Origin: B1Sed10-231 sp046483385
GTDB lineage: Bacteria; Planctomycetota; Brocadiia; SM23-32
Direction: 5' to 3'
NCBI GenBank assembly: GCA_046483385.1
Contig: JAWODG010000152.1
Span: forward strand, 17,145-81,144
DNA: 64,000 bases
Shown here: piece after piece, positions 18,171-26,614 of the stretch
How positions within the stretch are numbered: position 1 is the stretch's first letter
Layout of the letters: each line of letters begins with the position of its first letter
Made by a program: the position numbers and the translations under genes
The notes under the pieces: model-generated
What the model saw: only the letters and a program-made list of their open reading frames with translations
The model's database searches: none
What the model was told of the DNA's origin: nothing

Positions 18171-18599
18171 ATGGAACCGGCCGACCTGGCCCGGAAGTTG
18201 TCCGCCGTGCAGAACCAACTGCGACAGGAGTTATTCGAAGAACTCCAGGAGCACGGCGAGGATATCGAAAGCATCTTCGATCCCTACTCCTATTCGCCGC
18301 TCACCCATGACCTGCGTGACAAGTATCTCAGCCGCTTGCACCTGATACAGGCCATCCTGCAGCAGCTTGCCCATTACAGCCAGGGCAAGCGCAAGAACGC
18401 GACCCGCGTGGTGAGCGTCACAGCGCCCGACCGGTCGGAGCTGGTGCGGCAGGTGAACCACAAGCTGACCCGATTGAACGGCGCCAAGGTCCGCGACGTC
18501 AAGTTCATGCAGGGCGAGGACGGTGGCTGGTCCGCGCTCATCACCTACGACCTGAATCCCTTCAAGGGCGAGACCGACGAGCCGGCCGCCATCACTTGA
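18171..18599 (+). CDS. Conserved-looking small soluble protein, function unknown
   Basis: 142 residues from the ATG at 18171 (GGGG seven bases upstream; in-frame starts at 18147 and 18165 also exist). Mostly helical and charged: MEPADLARKLSAVQNQLRQE, a middle containing FDPYSYSPLTHDLRDKYLSR, and a beta-rich C-terminus (RVVSVTAPDRSELVRQVNHK; GWSALITYDLNPF). No membrane segment or known motif. It lies behind the strongest promoter in the window and just upstream of the HPRT operon, so it is probably abundant. I do not recognise the family. Confidence 0.75.
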   Translation: MEPADLARKLSAVQNQLRQELFEELQEHGEDIESIFDPYSYSPLTHDLRDKYLSRLHLIQAILQQLAHYSQGKRKNATRVVSVTAPDRSELVRQVNHKLTRLNGAKVRDVKFMQGEDGGWSALITYDLNPFKGETDEPAAIT

Positions 18600-18703
18600 C
18601 CGCGTGGCGCCCGGCTTCCCCTTTCCGACCGGTCTTCCTTGCCGACCCACGGTTCATGTGGTAGTTTCCCCTGTCCGCCGCTACATTTCCCGGGGAACCC
18701 GGC

Positions 18704-19276
18704 ATGGAACAGGAGCCTGCGTCAGGACCGCCGGAGTTGCCGTGCCTGGCCTCCGAACAGCAACTACGCGGGGCGGTGCGTCGGCTGGCGGCCGAGATCG
18801 CGGCCGATCACGGCGAGAGCAAGCCGCTGGTCATCCTGGGCGTGCTCAAAGGCGTCGTCATCTTCCTGGCCGACCTGGTGCGACAACTTCCTATGCCGTT
18901 GGAGATCGAGTTCGTGAAGGCCCGCAGCTATCGTGGCACGCGGCAGCAAGCGGTGGAGGTCCTTGACGACCTCGACGACCTGGGACTGGCCGGCAAGGAC
19001 GTGCTGCTGCTCGACTGCGTGCTGGACACGGGACGGACTCTGGCGAGACTGCGGAACGAAGTCGAACGGCGGGAGCCCGCCGACGTGAAGACGTGTGTGC
19101 TGCTGAGCAAGCAATGCGCGCGGCTGGCGCCCGTGGACCCGGAGTACGTCGGGCTCGAAATACCCGACGTGTTCGTGGTCGGCTACGGGCTGGACCACGA
19201 TAACCGCTGGCGCCACCTGCCTTACGTGGCGGAGTTGAAGAGCGAAGAGCATAGCGGAGAGGACAAGAAGGCATGA
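18704..19276 (+). CDS. Hypoxanthine phosphoribosyltransferase-like protein
   Basis: Purine-salvage enzyme type that joins a purine base to PRPP. 190 residues. Family features: LVILGVLKGVVIFLADLVRQ, the PRPP loop as LLLDCVLDTGRTLARL, and the C-terminal VGYGLDHDNRWRHLPYV, which is the HPRT signature. In the PRPP loop the usual Glu-Asp acidic pair is Asp-Cys, so a metal-contacting residue differs. It starts a run of overlapping genes: its stop overlaps the ROK kinase start by four bases. Confidence 0.85.
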   Translation: MEQEPASGPPELPCLASEQQLRGAVRRLAAEIAADHGESKPLVILGVLKGVVIFLADLVRQLPMPLEIEFVKARSYRGTRQQAVEVLDDLDDLGLAGKDVLLLDCVLDTGRTLARLRNEVERREPADVKTCVLLSKQCARLAPVDPEYVGLEIPDVFVVGYGLDHDNRWRHLPYVAELKSEEHSGEDKKA

Positions 19277-20187
19277 CCAGGAAACCGGCTGTCGGCATCG
19301 ACCTGGGCGGGACCAAGATCCACGCGGGCGTGGTGGCGCCCGGAGGCGAGACACTCGGCGAGGTCCGCGTGCCCACCGAGCCCGACAAGGAAACGGACGT
19401 CGTGGTGGGGAACATGGTGGCCGCCGCGCGGCAAGCTATGGAAAAAGCCGGCCTGGGCCAAGAGGACATTGACGGCGTCGGGCTGGGGTCACCCGCCCCG
19501 CTGGACATAAAGGCCGGCATCCTCATCAGCCCGAACAACCTGCCCTCCCTGCACGGATGCCCCATCGTAGAACGGCTTACGGAGGAACTGGGCATTCCCG
19601 TCACGCTGGACAACGACGCCAACTGCCTGGGACTGGCCGAGGCCCGCTTCGGGGCCGGCAGGGGCGCCGAGGTCTGCTGCGGTCTCACGCTGGGAACCGG
19701 CATGGGCGCCTTCATGGTCATCCGCGGAGAGGTATACGGCGGTCCACACGGGGCCGGCGTCGAGATCTGGTGCTCCCCCCACCAGGGGGACTTCGTCGAG
19801 GAGAAGGTCTCCGGCCGGGGTATCGCACGCACCTACTTCAAGCTGACGGAGAGGGAAGCCTCCGCCCGCGAACTGGCCGACATGGCCCGGGAGGGGGACG
19901 CACAGGCCATCGAGACGTGGCAGGAGTTCGCCCGAAACACGGCGGTCTCGGTCGCCTGGCTGAGCAACACCGGGGACCCGGACGTCTTCGTGCTCGGCGG
20001 CTCCATCGCCAAGGCGTGGGACCTGTTCGGGGAAACGCTGGTGCGGGAGGCCCGCAAGTATATCAACGAAGTGACCCGCAACGCGCTTCGCATCGTGCCC
20101 GCAGAGCTGGGCGACGCCGCCGGCATGCTCGGCGCGGCCGCGCTCGTGCTCCAACCCGACCCCGCTGACTTTCTGCCCAACGAGTGA
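19273..20187 (+). CDS. ROK family sugar kinase
   Basis: 304 residues. N-terminal phosphate motif GIDLGGTKIHAGV and a later LDNDANCLGLAEARFGAG followed by TLGTGMGAFMV identify a ROK kinase (glucokinase, N-acetylmannosamine kinase and similar). The zinc-binding CxCGxxGCxE motif expected after the GxEIG helix is absent: the region reads GAGVEIWCSPHQGDFVEEK. The protein is therefore an unusual ROK member, and substrate assignment from family alone is unsafe. It overlaps both neighbours by four bases or less, so it belongs to one operon with HPRT and the metallophosphoesterase. Confidence 0.85.
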   Translation: MTRKPAVGIDLGGTKIHAGVVAPGGETLGEVRVPTEPDKETDVVVGNMVAAARQAMEKAGLGQEDIDGVGLGSPAPLDIKAGILISPNNLPSLHGCPIVERLTEELGIPVTLDNDANCLGLAEARFGAGRGAEVCCGLTLGTGMGAFMVIRGEVYGGPHGAGVEIWCSPHQGDFVEEKVSGRGIARTYFKLTEREASARELADMAREGDAQAIETWQEFARNTAVSVAWLSNTGDPDVFVLGGSIAKAWDLFGETLVREARKYINEVTRNALRIVPAELGDAAGMLGAAALVLQPDPADFLPNE

Positions 20188-21059
20188 TGAACGGCGATCC
20201 CGAACGCATCCTGGTGACGGCCGACCTTCACTTCGGCCTTTACACGGCCGGCGACGAGTGCAACCTGAAGCTGGCCGAGTTCGTGCGCCACTCCGACGCC
20301 GACGTTTTCGCCCTGTGCGGCGACGTGGCGGACGCCGACACCGACTGCTTCAAGGCCTGCCTCGACCTGTTCGCCAGCTTCCGGGGACTGAAGCTGCTGG
20401 TCCCCGGCAACCACGACCTGTGGACCGCGGGCAGCGACAGCGCCGAGAAATACCGCAAAGTGCTGCCGGCCCTGGCGGCCGACTGCGGGTTCAGCATGCT
20501 GGACACCGGGCCGGAGGTGGCGGGCCGGTTCGGCTTCATCGGCAACATCGGGTGGTACGACTACAGCTTCCGCAACAAGCAGCTCAACGTGCCCCTGCAC
20601 CAGTACGAGGACAAGGAGCTGCCCGGCGTCTGCGTGTGGAACGACAGCCGATTCATCGACTGGGACATGACCGACCGGGAGTTCACCGATAAGTGCGTGC
20701 GCAAGCTGCTGAGCGCCTACCGCGCGGTGGAGGAACGCGTCCACACCGTTATCGCGCTGCTGCACCACGTGCCGTTCGAGGAACTGCTCTACGACCACTC
20801 CAACGCGGCCTTCGAGTTCTGCCGCGCCTACATGGGCTCGGAGCGGTTCGGCCGCCTGCTGCTGGACTGCCCCAAGGTGCGCTACGTTTTCTGCGGACAC
20901 CGCCACGGCCCCGACGAGACCCAGATCAACGGCACGCGCGCCTTCACCATCGGAAGCGAGTACCAGATGAAAAGGCTCATCGATCTCGACCTGACCACCG
21001 GCGAGCACACGGTGCACCTGTTCAGGCCCGACGACGAAACCCCCGAAGGGAATGGTTGA
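20187..21059 (+). CDS. Calcineurin-like metallophosphoesterase
   Basis: 290 residues; an in-frame GTG one codon earlier is possible. Dinuclear-metal motifs: TADLHFG, CGDVADADTD, VPGNHDLW, LLHHVPF and FCGHRHG. No signal peptide, so an intracellular phosphomonoesterase, phosphodiesterase or nucleotidase is expected; the substrate is unknown. The ATG shares its A with the kinase stop. Genomic coupling to HPRT and a ROK kinase hints at a nucleotide- or sugar-phosphate substrate, which is inference only. Confidence 0.88.
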   Translation: MNGDPERILVTADLHFGLYTAGDECNLKLAEFVRHSDADVFALCGDVADADTDCFKACLDLFASFRGLKLLVPGNHDLWTAGSDSAEKYRKVLPALAADCGFSMLDTGPEVAGRFGFIGNIGWYDYSFRNKQLNVPLHQYEDKELPGVCVWNDSRFIDWDMTDREFTDKCVRKLLSAYRAVEERVHTVIALLHHVPFEELLYDHSNAAFEFCRAYMGSERFGRLLLDCPKVRYVFCGHRHGPDETQINGTRAFTIGSEYQMKRLIDLDLTTGEHTVHLFRPDDETPEGNG

Positions 21060-21073
21060 GCGCGGAGGCGACC

Positions 21074-22159
21074 GTGAACGACAGAGACCGTTTCGTCGGC
21101 TGCCTGCTGGGCAAGGAGGTGGACCGCCCCCCGTACTGGCTGCGCTGGAGCCCCTGGGCAACCACACGCCGGCGGTGGGAGCGCGAGGGCAAACCGCCCG
21201 GCATCCAGTACCGCGACCCCTTCAACCCGGACGCCGTCCCGCAGGAAGTGCCCGTCGAGCTCGGTCCCTACCCACCTTTCCAGCGGGAAGTGATCGAGGA
21301 AGACCAGGACTACGTCACCTTCATCGACCGCTGGGGCATCAAGCGGCGGGACTACAAGGGCGGCACGTCCATGTCCCAGTTCCTCGAGTTCCCGATCAAG
21401 AACCGGGACGACTGGGAGCGCTACAGGGAGGAGCGGCTCGACCCGGAAGACCCGGGCCGCCTGGCCGGCGACTGGCGCGAGCGATGCGCCGAATGGATGG
21501 AGAAAGGATGGCCGATCCAACTGGGTAACTACCCCGACGTCACGCTCTACGGCGGGACCCGCTGGCTGCTGGGCGACGAGGAGTGCCTGCTGGCCTTCTA
21601 CACCATGCCCGATCTGGTCCACGACATCATGGACCACCTGACCGACCTGTACCTCGCCGTCTTCGAGCGGGTGGTGGAGCACGTCCGGGTGGACGTCATC
21701 CACATCTGGGAGGACATGTGCGGCCGGCAGGGGCCGCTCATCTCCCCGGACCACTGGCGCGAGTTCATGGGGCCCAACTACCGGCGCATCAAGCAGTTCG
21801 CCGACCGGCACGACATACCCCTCATCTCGGTGGACACCGACGGCTACCCCGACCCGATAATCCCCACGATGATGGAGGCGGGGGTCAACTACCTTTGGCC
21901 ATTCGAGGTGGCGGCCGGTTGCGACGTGAACGTATTCGGGGCGAGATACCCCACGCTCGGCATGATGGGCGGCATCGACAAGCGTGCGCTGGCGGAGGGC
22001 CCGGAGGCCATCGACGCCGAACTGGAGCGCGTCCGCCCCGCCGTCGAGGCGGGACGCTACATCCCGGCGCTCGACCACTGCGTGCCCGACGACGTCTCGT
22101 GGCACAACTACTCCCACTACGCGGAAGCCCTGCGGGAGCTGGTGGGCAAGCAGGTCTGA
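21074..22159 (+). CDS. Uroporphyrinogen decarboxylase (URO-D)-like family protein
   Basis: 361 residues, GTG start at 21074 with GGAGG upstream. URO-D/MtaA-like TIM barrel with typical phrases: DRFVGCLLGKEVDRPPYW at the start, WEDMCGRQGPLISPDHWREF, SVDTDGYPDPIIPTMMEAG, MGGIDKRALAEG and ALDHCVPDDVSWHN at the end. True HemE is better conserved around the N-terminal RQAGR motif, which is missing, so this is more likely one of the catabolic or corrinoid-methyltransferase-like members common in sugar-degrading environmental bacteria. It is 14 bases after the phosphoesterase. Confidence 0.85.
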   Translation: MNDRDRFVGCLLGKEVDRPPYWLRWSPWATTRRRWEREGKPPGIQYRDPFNPDAVPQEVPVELGPYPPFQREVIEEDQDYVTFIDRWGIKRRDYKGGTSMSQFLEFPIKNRDDWERYREERLDPEDPGRLAGDWRERCAEWMEKGWPIQLGNYPDVTLYGGTRWLLGDEECLLAFYTMPDLVHDIMDHLTDLYLAVFERVVEHVRVDVIHIWEDMCGRQGPLISPDHWREFMGPNYRRIKQFADRHDIPLISVDTDGYPDPIIPTMMEAGVNYLWPFEVAAGCDVNVFGARYPTLGMMGGIDKRALAEGPEAIDAELERVRPAVEAGRYIPALDHCVPDDVSWHNYSHYAEALRELVGKQV

Positions 22160-22359
22160 TCGCGCCCGGCTTCCCGAACCGGGGGACACGGGAAAGCCCG
22201 GCTGGCGGCCGCCCATTTCAGCGGCCGCTCGGGCAGGTGCAGGGTGTTCCCAGGGCCGTTCGCGTCCTCGGCAGCACGTAACGGTATCGAAGGGAAACGT
22301 CGCACCGCGGGGGGGCCGCTCACCACGCGGTCCGGGGGAAGCCGGCGTCCCCGGCGCGC
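22160..22359. other. Gap between convergent genes with hairpin and repeat fragment
   Basis: Holds two GCGGCCGC palindromes 8 bases apart (22205-22212 and 22221-22228) that can pair as a stem, a likely bidirectional stop. A 19-base fragment of the dispersed hairpin repeat is at 22330-22348. No gene seen. Confidence 0.5.
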
Positions 22360-23811
22360 CTATCGGGGCAGGTCCAGCCGCTCGAACTGCTCCGGCGGGG
22401 CTTCGTTCTCCTCCATCAGCCTCACCATGTGCTCGACCATCCGCTGCTCCACGTCCGCATCCCCGATGGGACTCTCCTGACCGGGGTCGGTCTCCATGTC
22501 GAACAGCAGGGTGCCCTGTTCGTGCGCGTTCCTGCGCCCCCCGGACGGGCACTTCAGGACCGGCATGTCTTTCGTAAAGCTGAACGGAGGGGCCAGCTCC
22601 GCCTCCCGCAACTCACCCGGCCCGAAGAACCCTCGCATGTGCGTGGGCATCAGCGTGTAGTTGTAAAGCGGGGCGTTGTCCGCGTTCGCCGGGGCGCGCA
22701 TATAGACGTATCGCCCGTCGGTGCAGTTCACGTGCGCGCCGTGGATGCCGAACAGGCACGCCTCCCGCACCGGCTCGTCGTCCGCCAGCGCCCCCCGCAG
22801 GGGCACGCCCTGCATGTCCGGCGGTCGGTCGATGCCGAAGAACTCCAGTATGGTGGCGGGCATGTCGATCATCTGCACGAGGGCGTCGCACTCGGCGCCC
22901 TGCCGCCCGCTGCGCGGGTCCCAGATGAAGAGCGGCACATGAGCTATCTCGTCGTAAAACGGCTGGTGCATCTTCGCCCAGAAGCCATGCTCGCCCAGCA
23001 TGAAGCCGTGGTCGGTGTTGACGATCAGCAGCGTGTCGTCCCACAGGCCGTGCCGGTCCATCAGGTCCAGCACGCGGCCCAACTGCGCGTCGCACATGCT
23101 CAGCAGCGCCGCGTAGAGGTAGCGGCAGTGCCGCACCAGTTCGGGCTCCTCCCGCACCTCCCGGTACGGCGGCCAGTCGAAATCGAACTTGCCGAAGTCG
23201 TAGTCGTAGAGCGCCTGATAGTTCTCGTGGCTGAAGAACGGCTCGTGGGGATCGAATGTCTCCACGTGCAGGAACCAATCGTCCTGGTCGTGGTTGGCCT
23301 CGATGAACTCCAGCCCGGCGGCGAACGTTTTGGCAACGGGCCAGTCGTCTTCTGACTCCATGTGATGACGGTTGACCGGCTCCTGCTGGCGCGTGCCGCT
23401 TCGGTCGGACGGACGTATGGACGGATCGAGATCCCCCTTCCACGGGTCGCCCTGGTTGCCGCGCGATATCTCCCAGGTGCGGTAGCGCGTGTGGTAGGTC
23501 GCCCCGCCGTCCTCCCAGTAGTGCATGTGGTCGCTGGCCAGGTGCGTGTGCACGCCGTTCGCGCGGAGCAGTTCCGGCATGGAATCATCGAAGGGCTCCA
23601 TTGGCCCCCAAGAGCGGTGCAGGAAGTTGTAGCGGCCCGTGTGCAGTTCCCGGCGGGCCGGCATGCACGGGGCGCTGCCCACGTAGCAGTTGCTGAACCG
23701 GACCGTCCGCTCGGCCAGCCGACGGAAGTTCGGCGCGTGCACCCAGTCGCAGCCGTAGGGCGGCAGGAAGGCGCGGTTGAGCGTGTCGAACATCAGCATG
23801 ATCGCTTTCAT
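22360..23811 (-). CDS. Sulfatase (Cys-type, no signal peptide)
   Basis: 483 residues from the ATG at 23811. The formylglycine motif is CMPAR with Cys49, so maturation by a formylglycine-generating or anaerobic maturase enzyme is needed; none is encoded in the window. Other type I sulfatase features: metal Asp in MLMFDTLN near the N-terminus, HTGRY after the active site, and NTDHGFMLGEHGFWAKMH late in the fold. The start reads MKAIMLMFDTLN with no export signal, suggesting cytoplasmic desulfation of an imported substrate. Divergent from an oxidoreductase gene. Confidence 0.92.
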   Translation of the reverse strand: MKAIMLMFDTLNRAFLPPYGCDWVHAPNFRRLAERTVRFSNCYVGSAPCMPARRELHTGRYNFLHRSWGPMEPFDDSMPELLRANGVHTHLASDHMHYWEDGGATYHTRYRTWEISRGNQGDPWKGDLDPSIRPSDRSGTRQQEPVNRHHMESEDDWPVAKTFAAGLEFIEANHDQDDWFLHVETFDPHEPFFSHENYQALYDYDFGKFDFDWPPYREVREEPELVRHCRYLYAALLSMCDAQLGRVLDLMDRHGLWDDTLLIVNTDHGFMLGEHGFWAKMHQPFYDEIAHVPLFIWDPRSGRQGAECDALVQMIDMPATILEFFGIDRPPDMQGVPLRGALADDEPVREACLFGIHGAHVNCTDGRYVYMRAPANADNAPLYNYTLMPTHMRGFFGPGELREAELAPPFSFTKDMPVLKCPSGGRRNAHEQGTLLFDMETDPGQESPIGDADVEQRMVEHMVRLMEENEAPPEQFERLDLPR

Positions 23812-23855
23812 GGACCGTTCCCCACTCGGAGTCTGGAACACGGAATGAGGACGTG

Positions 23856-23884
23856 ATTCTGACGGGCGCCTCGTGTCGTGTCAA
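23856..23884 (-). promoter_or_regulatory. Sigma-70-like promoter of the sulfatase gene
   Basis: On the minus strand: perfect TTGACA, 17-base spacer, CAGAAT (4 of 6), about 40 bases upstream of the start at 23811. Confidence 0.6.
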
Positions 23885-23994
23885 CCCGGCACATCCGGCG
23901 GCGGAGATATAGAGTCGTCTCGACGTTTGCAAACTCGAGTATCCTCAACTACCCTGCCCCGAGGTTCGCAAATCTCTGCACAGGTTGAAGCGCT

Positions 23995-25053
23995 ATGAGC
24001 AAGGTGAGGATCGGTTTCGTCGGCGTCGGCACCATGGGCCAGATGGCCCACCTGCGCAACTACGCCGTTCTGGAAGACTGTGAGGTTGTCGCGCTGGCCG
24101 ACCCCCGGGCCGAGACGGTCGCCCGGGTGGCCGAGCGCTACGGCGTGCCCACGACGTACAGCGACCATCACGCCCTTCTGGACGCGGAGGAACTGGATGG
24201 CGTGGTGGCCGTGCTCCCCTTCAACCGGCACGCCGCCGTTCTGCCGGACCTCTACGGACGGGTTCCCTGCCTGTTCACCGAGAAGCCTCTGGCCGTGGGC
24301 GTGGAAGCCGGGCGGCGACTGGCCCGAGCGGCCGAAGAAGCCGGCTGCGTCCACATGGTGGGCTATCACAAGCGGTCCGACCCGGCCACCGAACGTGCCA
24401 TTGAGGTGCTGAGCCGATGGCGGAGCACCGGCGAGGTGGGCGCCTTGCGCTACGTGCGCATCACGATGCCGCCGGGTGAATGGGTGCAGGGCGGCTTCAC
24501 CGGCCTGATCGATGAGGGCGAGACAAAGCCGTCCGATGCAACGGAACCACCGCCGGACGACATGCCGGAGGAGCAGGCGCAGGATTACGTGGCGTTCGTC
24601 AACTACTACATCCACCAGGTCAATCTGCTCCGGCACCTGATGGGCGAACCGTATCGCGTAACGCATGCCGATGAATCGGGAGTGCTGCTGGTCGCCGAGG
24701 GCGAGTCCGGCACCGCGGGCGTCATCGAGATGGCCCCCTATCGAACCAGCCGGACGTGGGAGGAATCCGCGCTGGTGGCCTTTGAACGGGGCTACGTTCA
24801 CCTTGAACTGCCCGCGCCGATGGCGCTGAACCGGGCGGGCAGTGTCGAAGTTTACCAAGACCCGGAGGACGAGGAGCCGCAGCGCCTGCGACCGGTGCTT
24901 CCGCCCGTGCACGCTATGCGCCGCCAGGCGGAGAACTTCGTGACCGTCTGCCGGGGCGACAAAGATCCGCCCTGTGCGCCGGAGGAAGCCGTGGAAGACC
25001 TGGTGGTAGCCAGGGACTACATTCGCATGCGCTTCGGCACCCAGACCGACTGA
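23995..25053 (+). CDS. Gfo/Idh/MocA family oxidoreductase
   Basis: 352 residues. Rossmann start KVRIGFVGVGTMGQMAHLRN, then the family EKP motif as FTEKPLAVGVEAG, and a C-terminal alpha/beta domain with YYIHQVNLLRHLMG, where the His is the likely catalytic residue. Members oxidise or reduce sugars and cyclitols with NAD(P). It is 15 bases upstream of the FG-GAP gene and divergent from the sulfatase, so the three probably handle one carbohydrate. Substrate unknown. Confidence 0.92.
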   Translation: MSKVRIGFVGVGTMGQMAHLRNYAVLEDCEVVALADPRAETVARVAERYGVPTTYSDHHALLDAEELDGVVAVLPFNRHAAVLPDLYGRVPCLFTEKPLAVGVEAGRRLARAAEEAGCVHMVGYHKRSDPATERAIEVLSRWRSTGEVGALRYVRITMPPGEWVQGGFTGLIDEGETKPSDATEPPPDDMPEEQAQDYVAFVNYYIHQVNLLRHLMGEPYRVTHADESGVLLVAEGESGTAGVIEMAPYRTSRTWEESALVAFERGYVHLELPAPMALNRAGSVEVYQDPEDEEPQRLRPVLPPVHAMRRQAENFVTVCRGDKDPPCAPEEAVEDLVVARDYIRMRFGTQTD

Positions 25054-25068
25054 GGGAGGAACAACGGG

Positions 25069-26172
25069 ATGCCACCCCTGCACTTCGACAAAACGCTGAT
25101 CGCCGATGAGAGGTACGAAGCCGCCGCCGTCTTCGACGTGGACAATGACGGCGTGCCGGACATCGTGAGCGGGACCTACTGGTACCCCGGCCCCGACTTC
25201 GACCGGAAGTGCCGCGTGGGCGACGTGGCGGCCCACGGGGAGTATTTCGACCAGTTCGCCGTCATCCCGCTCGACGTCAACGGCAACGGCTACGTGGATT
25301 TCGTCACGGGCGGCTGGTTCGGCAACACGGTGCGCTGGCGCGAGAACCCGAAGGGCGAGCCGGACGCCGAATGGCCCGAGCACGTCATCGCGGAGGTCGG
25401 CAACGTGGAGGCCGTCCTCGCGTGGGACCTGGACGGCGACGGCATCGTCGAGATCGTGCCGAACACCCCGGGCGGACCCCAGCGCATCTACAAACTGGAG
25501 ACCGACGACCAGGGCCGCGGACAGGCGACCTTCAGCGAGCACGTCATCTGCGACGGGCCCACGGGCCACGGACTGGGATTCGGCGACATCAACGGCAACG
25601 GTCGGCCGGACATCGTGCTACACAACGGGTGGCTGGAGGCGCCCGATGCGGGCCTGGACGACGAATGGGTCTTCCATCCGGAATTCGACCTCGGCTCGGC
25701 GAGCTGCCCTGTCATCGTGGCCGACGTGAACGGGGACGGACTGAACGACATCATCGTGGGGCAGTCCCACGGCTACGGGCTCGACTGGTGGGAGCAGCGC
25801 CTGGTGGACGGACGCCGCACCTGGCACCGCCACCCCATCGATCCGTTGAACAGCCAGTACCACTGCCTCTGGTGGGGCGACCTGGACGACGACGGCGAGC
25901 CGGAACTGGTGACCGGCACGCGCTATCGGGCCCATTGCGGGCATGACCCGGGCGCCTACGACGCCGTCGGCATCTACTACTTCAAGTGGACCGGAGAGGG
26001 ATTCGCCAAGCAGGTCGTTGACTTCGGCCCGCCGCGGCAGGGCACCGGCTGCGGGATTTGGTTCGACGTGGCCGACGTAACCGGCGACGAACGCCCGGAC
26101 GTCATCGCCCCCGGCAAGGACGGGCTCTACCTCTTCCGCAACAGGGGTTTCGCGCAGCCGATGGGGGACTGA
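25069..26172 (+). CDS. FG-GAP/VCBS repeat protein
   Basis: 367 residues built from about six to seven beta-propeller blades. Each has a calcium-loop-like motif, such as FDVDNDGVPDIV, LDVNGNGYVDFV, WDLDGDGIVEIV, GDINGNGRPDIV, ADVNGDGLNDII and GDLDDDGEPELV. Such propellers bind ligands or partners and are usually secreted, yet no signal peptide is seen at MPPLHFDKTLIADER, and no earlier in-frame start adds one. GGAGGAAC precedes the start. It follows the oxidoreductase by 15 bases. Confidence 0.88.
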   Translation: MPPLHFDKTLIADERYEAAAVFDVDNDGVPDIVSGTYWYPGPDFDRKCRVGDVAAHGEYFDQFAVIPLDVNGNGYVDFVTGGWFGNTVRWRENPKGEPDAEWPEHVIAEVGNVEAVLAWDLDGDGIVEIVPNTPGGPQRIYKLETDDQGRGQATFSEHVICDGPTGHGLGFGDINGNGRPDIVLHNGWLEAPDAGLDDEWVFHPEFDLGSASCPVIVADVNGDGLNDIIVGQSHGYGLDWWEQRLVDGRRTWHRHPIDPLNSQYHCLWWGDLDDDGEPELVTGTRYRAHCGHDPGAYDAVGIYYFKWTGEGFAKQVVDFGPPRQGTGCGIWFDVADVTGDERPDVIAPGKDGLYLFRNRGFAQPMGD

Positions 26173-26230
26173 GCGTCCGCGTTGCGCCGTCTCATTCCCC
26201 TCAGCACCTGACGAACGATGGGTTCCCTCC

Positions 26231-26252
26231 CCAGGCATGTATGCTTGCCTGG
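26231..26252 (+). terminator. Hairpin after the FG-GAP gene
   Basis: Inverted repeat CCAGGCA/TGCCTGG with an 8-base loop, about 60 bases after the stop at 26172. No T tract. It overlaps the -35 of the next promoter. Confidence 0.35.
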
Positions 26253-26272
26253 CCGGCCGTACGGGATAAAAT
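26245..26272 (+). promoter_or_regulatory. Sigma-70-like promoter for the small protein
   Basis: TTGCCT, 16-base spacer, TAAAAT (5 of 6), about 33 bases before the ATG at 26306. Confidence 0.4.
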
Positions 26273-26305
26273 GGCCTTTTGGTCTCAGCGCCTCCGAGAG
26301 GGCGG

Positions 26306-26611
26306 ATGCCGATGGCGACCTCGCTGACCCCACAAGAGTATGAGATGGAGTTGGAGAGCCTCCGCGACTCGATCACCGCCTATATAGAGCGCGGGGAGGG
26401 GGAATACAAACGCATCCGGCGCCGCGCCGAAGAGCTGCTGCTTCTTCGCCATGAATTCCCGGAGGTCTATGCCCGTCACGAGGACATCGAGGGCATCATT
26501 GCCGACCTGCTGGCCCGCGAGAAGCAGAAGGAGTTCATGTCGTGGTATAAGGAGGAGGAGGAAGCGCCGGGCTGTCTGGTCGGCTGGCTCTTCCGCCGCA
26601 AGGAGGAGTAG
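26306..26611 (+). CDS. Small helical protein, function unknown
   Basis: 101 residues from the ATG at 26306 (or 99 from 26312; GAGAGGG lies upstream of both). Almost wholly charged helix: YEMELESLRDSITAYIERG, KRIRRRAEELLLLRHEFPE, LLAREKQKEFMSWYKEEEE, likely coiled coil. It ends with a short hydrophobic patch, CLVGWLFRRKEE. No family recognised. It is convergent with the anti-sigma gene, with stop codons four bases apart. Confidence 0.65.
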   Translation: MPMATSLTPQEYEMELESLRDSITAYIERGEGEYKRIRRRAEELLLLRHEFPEVYARHEDIEGIIADLLAREKQKEFMSWYKEEEEAPGCLVGWLFRRKEE

Positions 26612-26614
26612 TCC

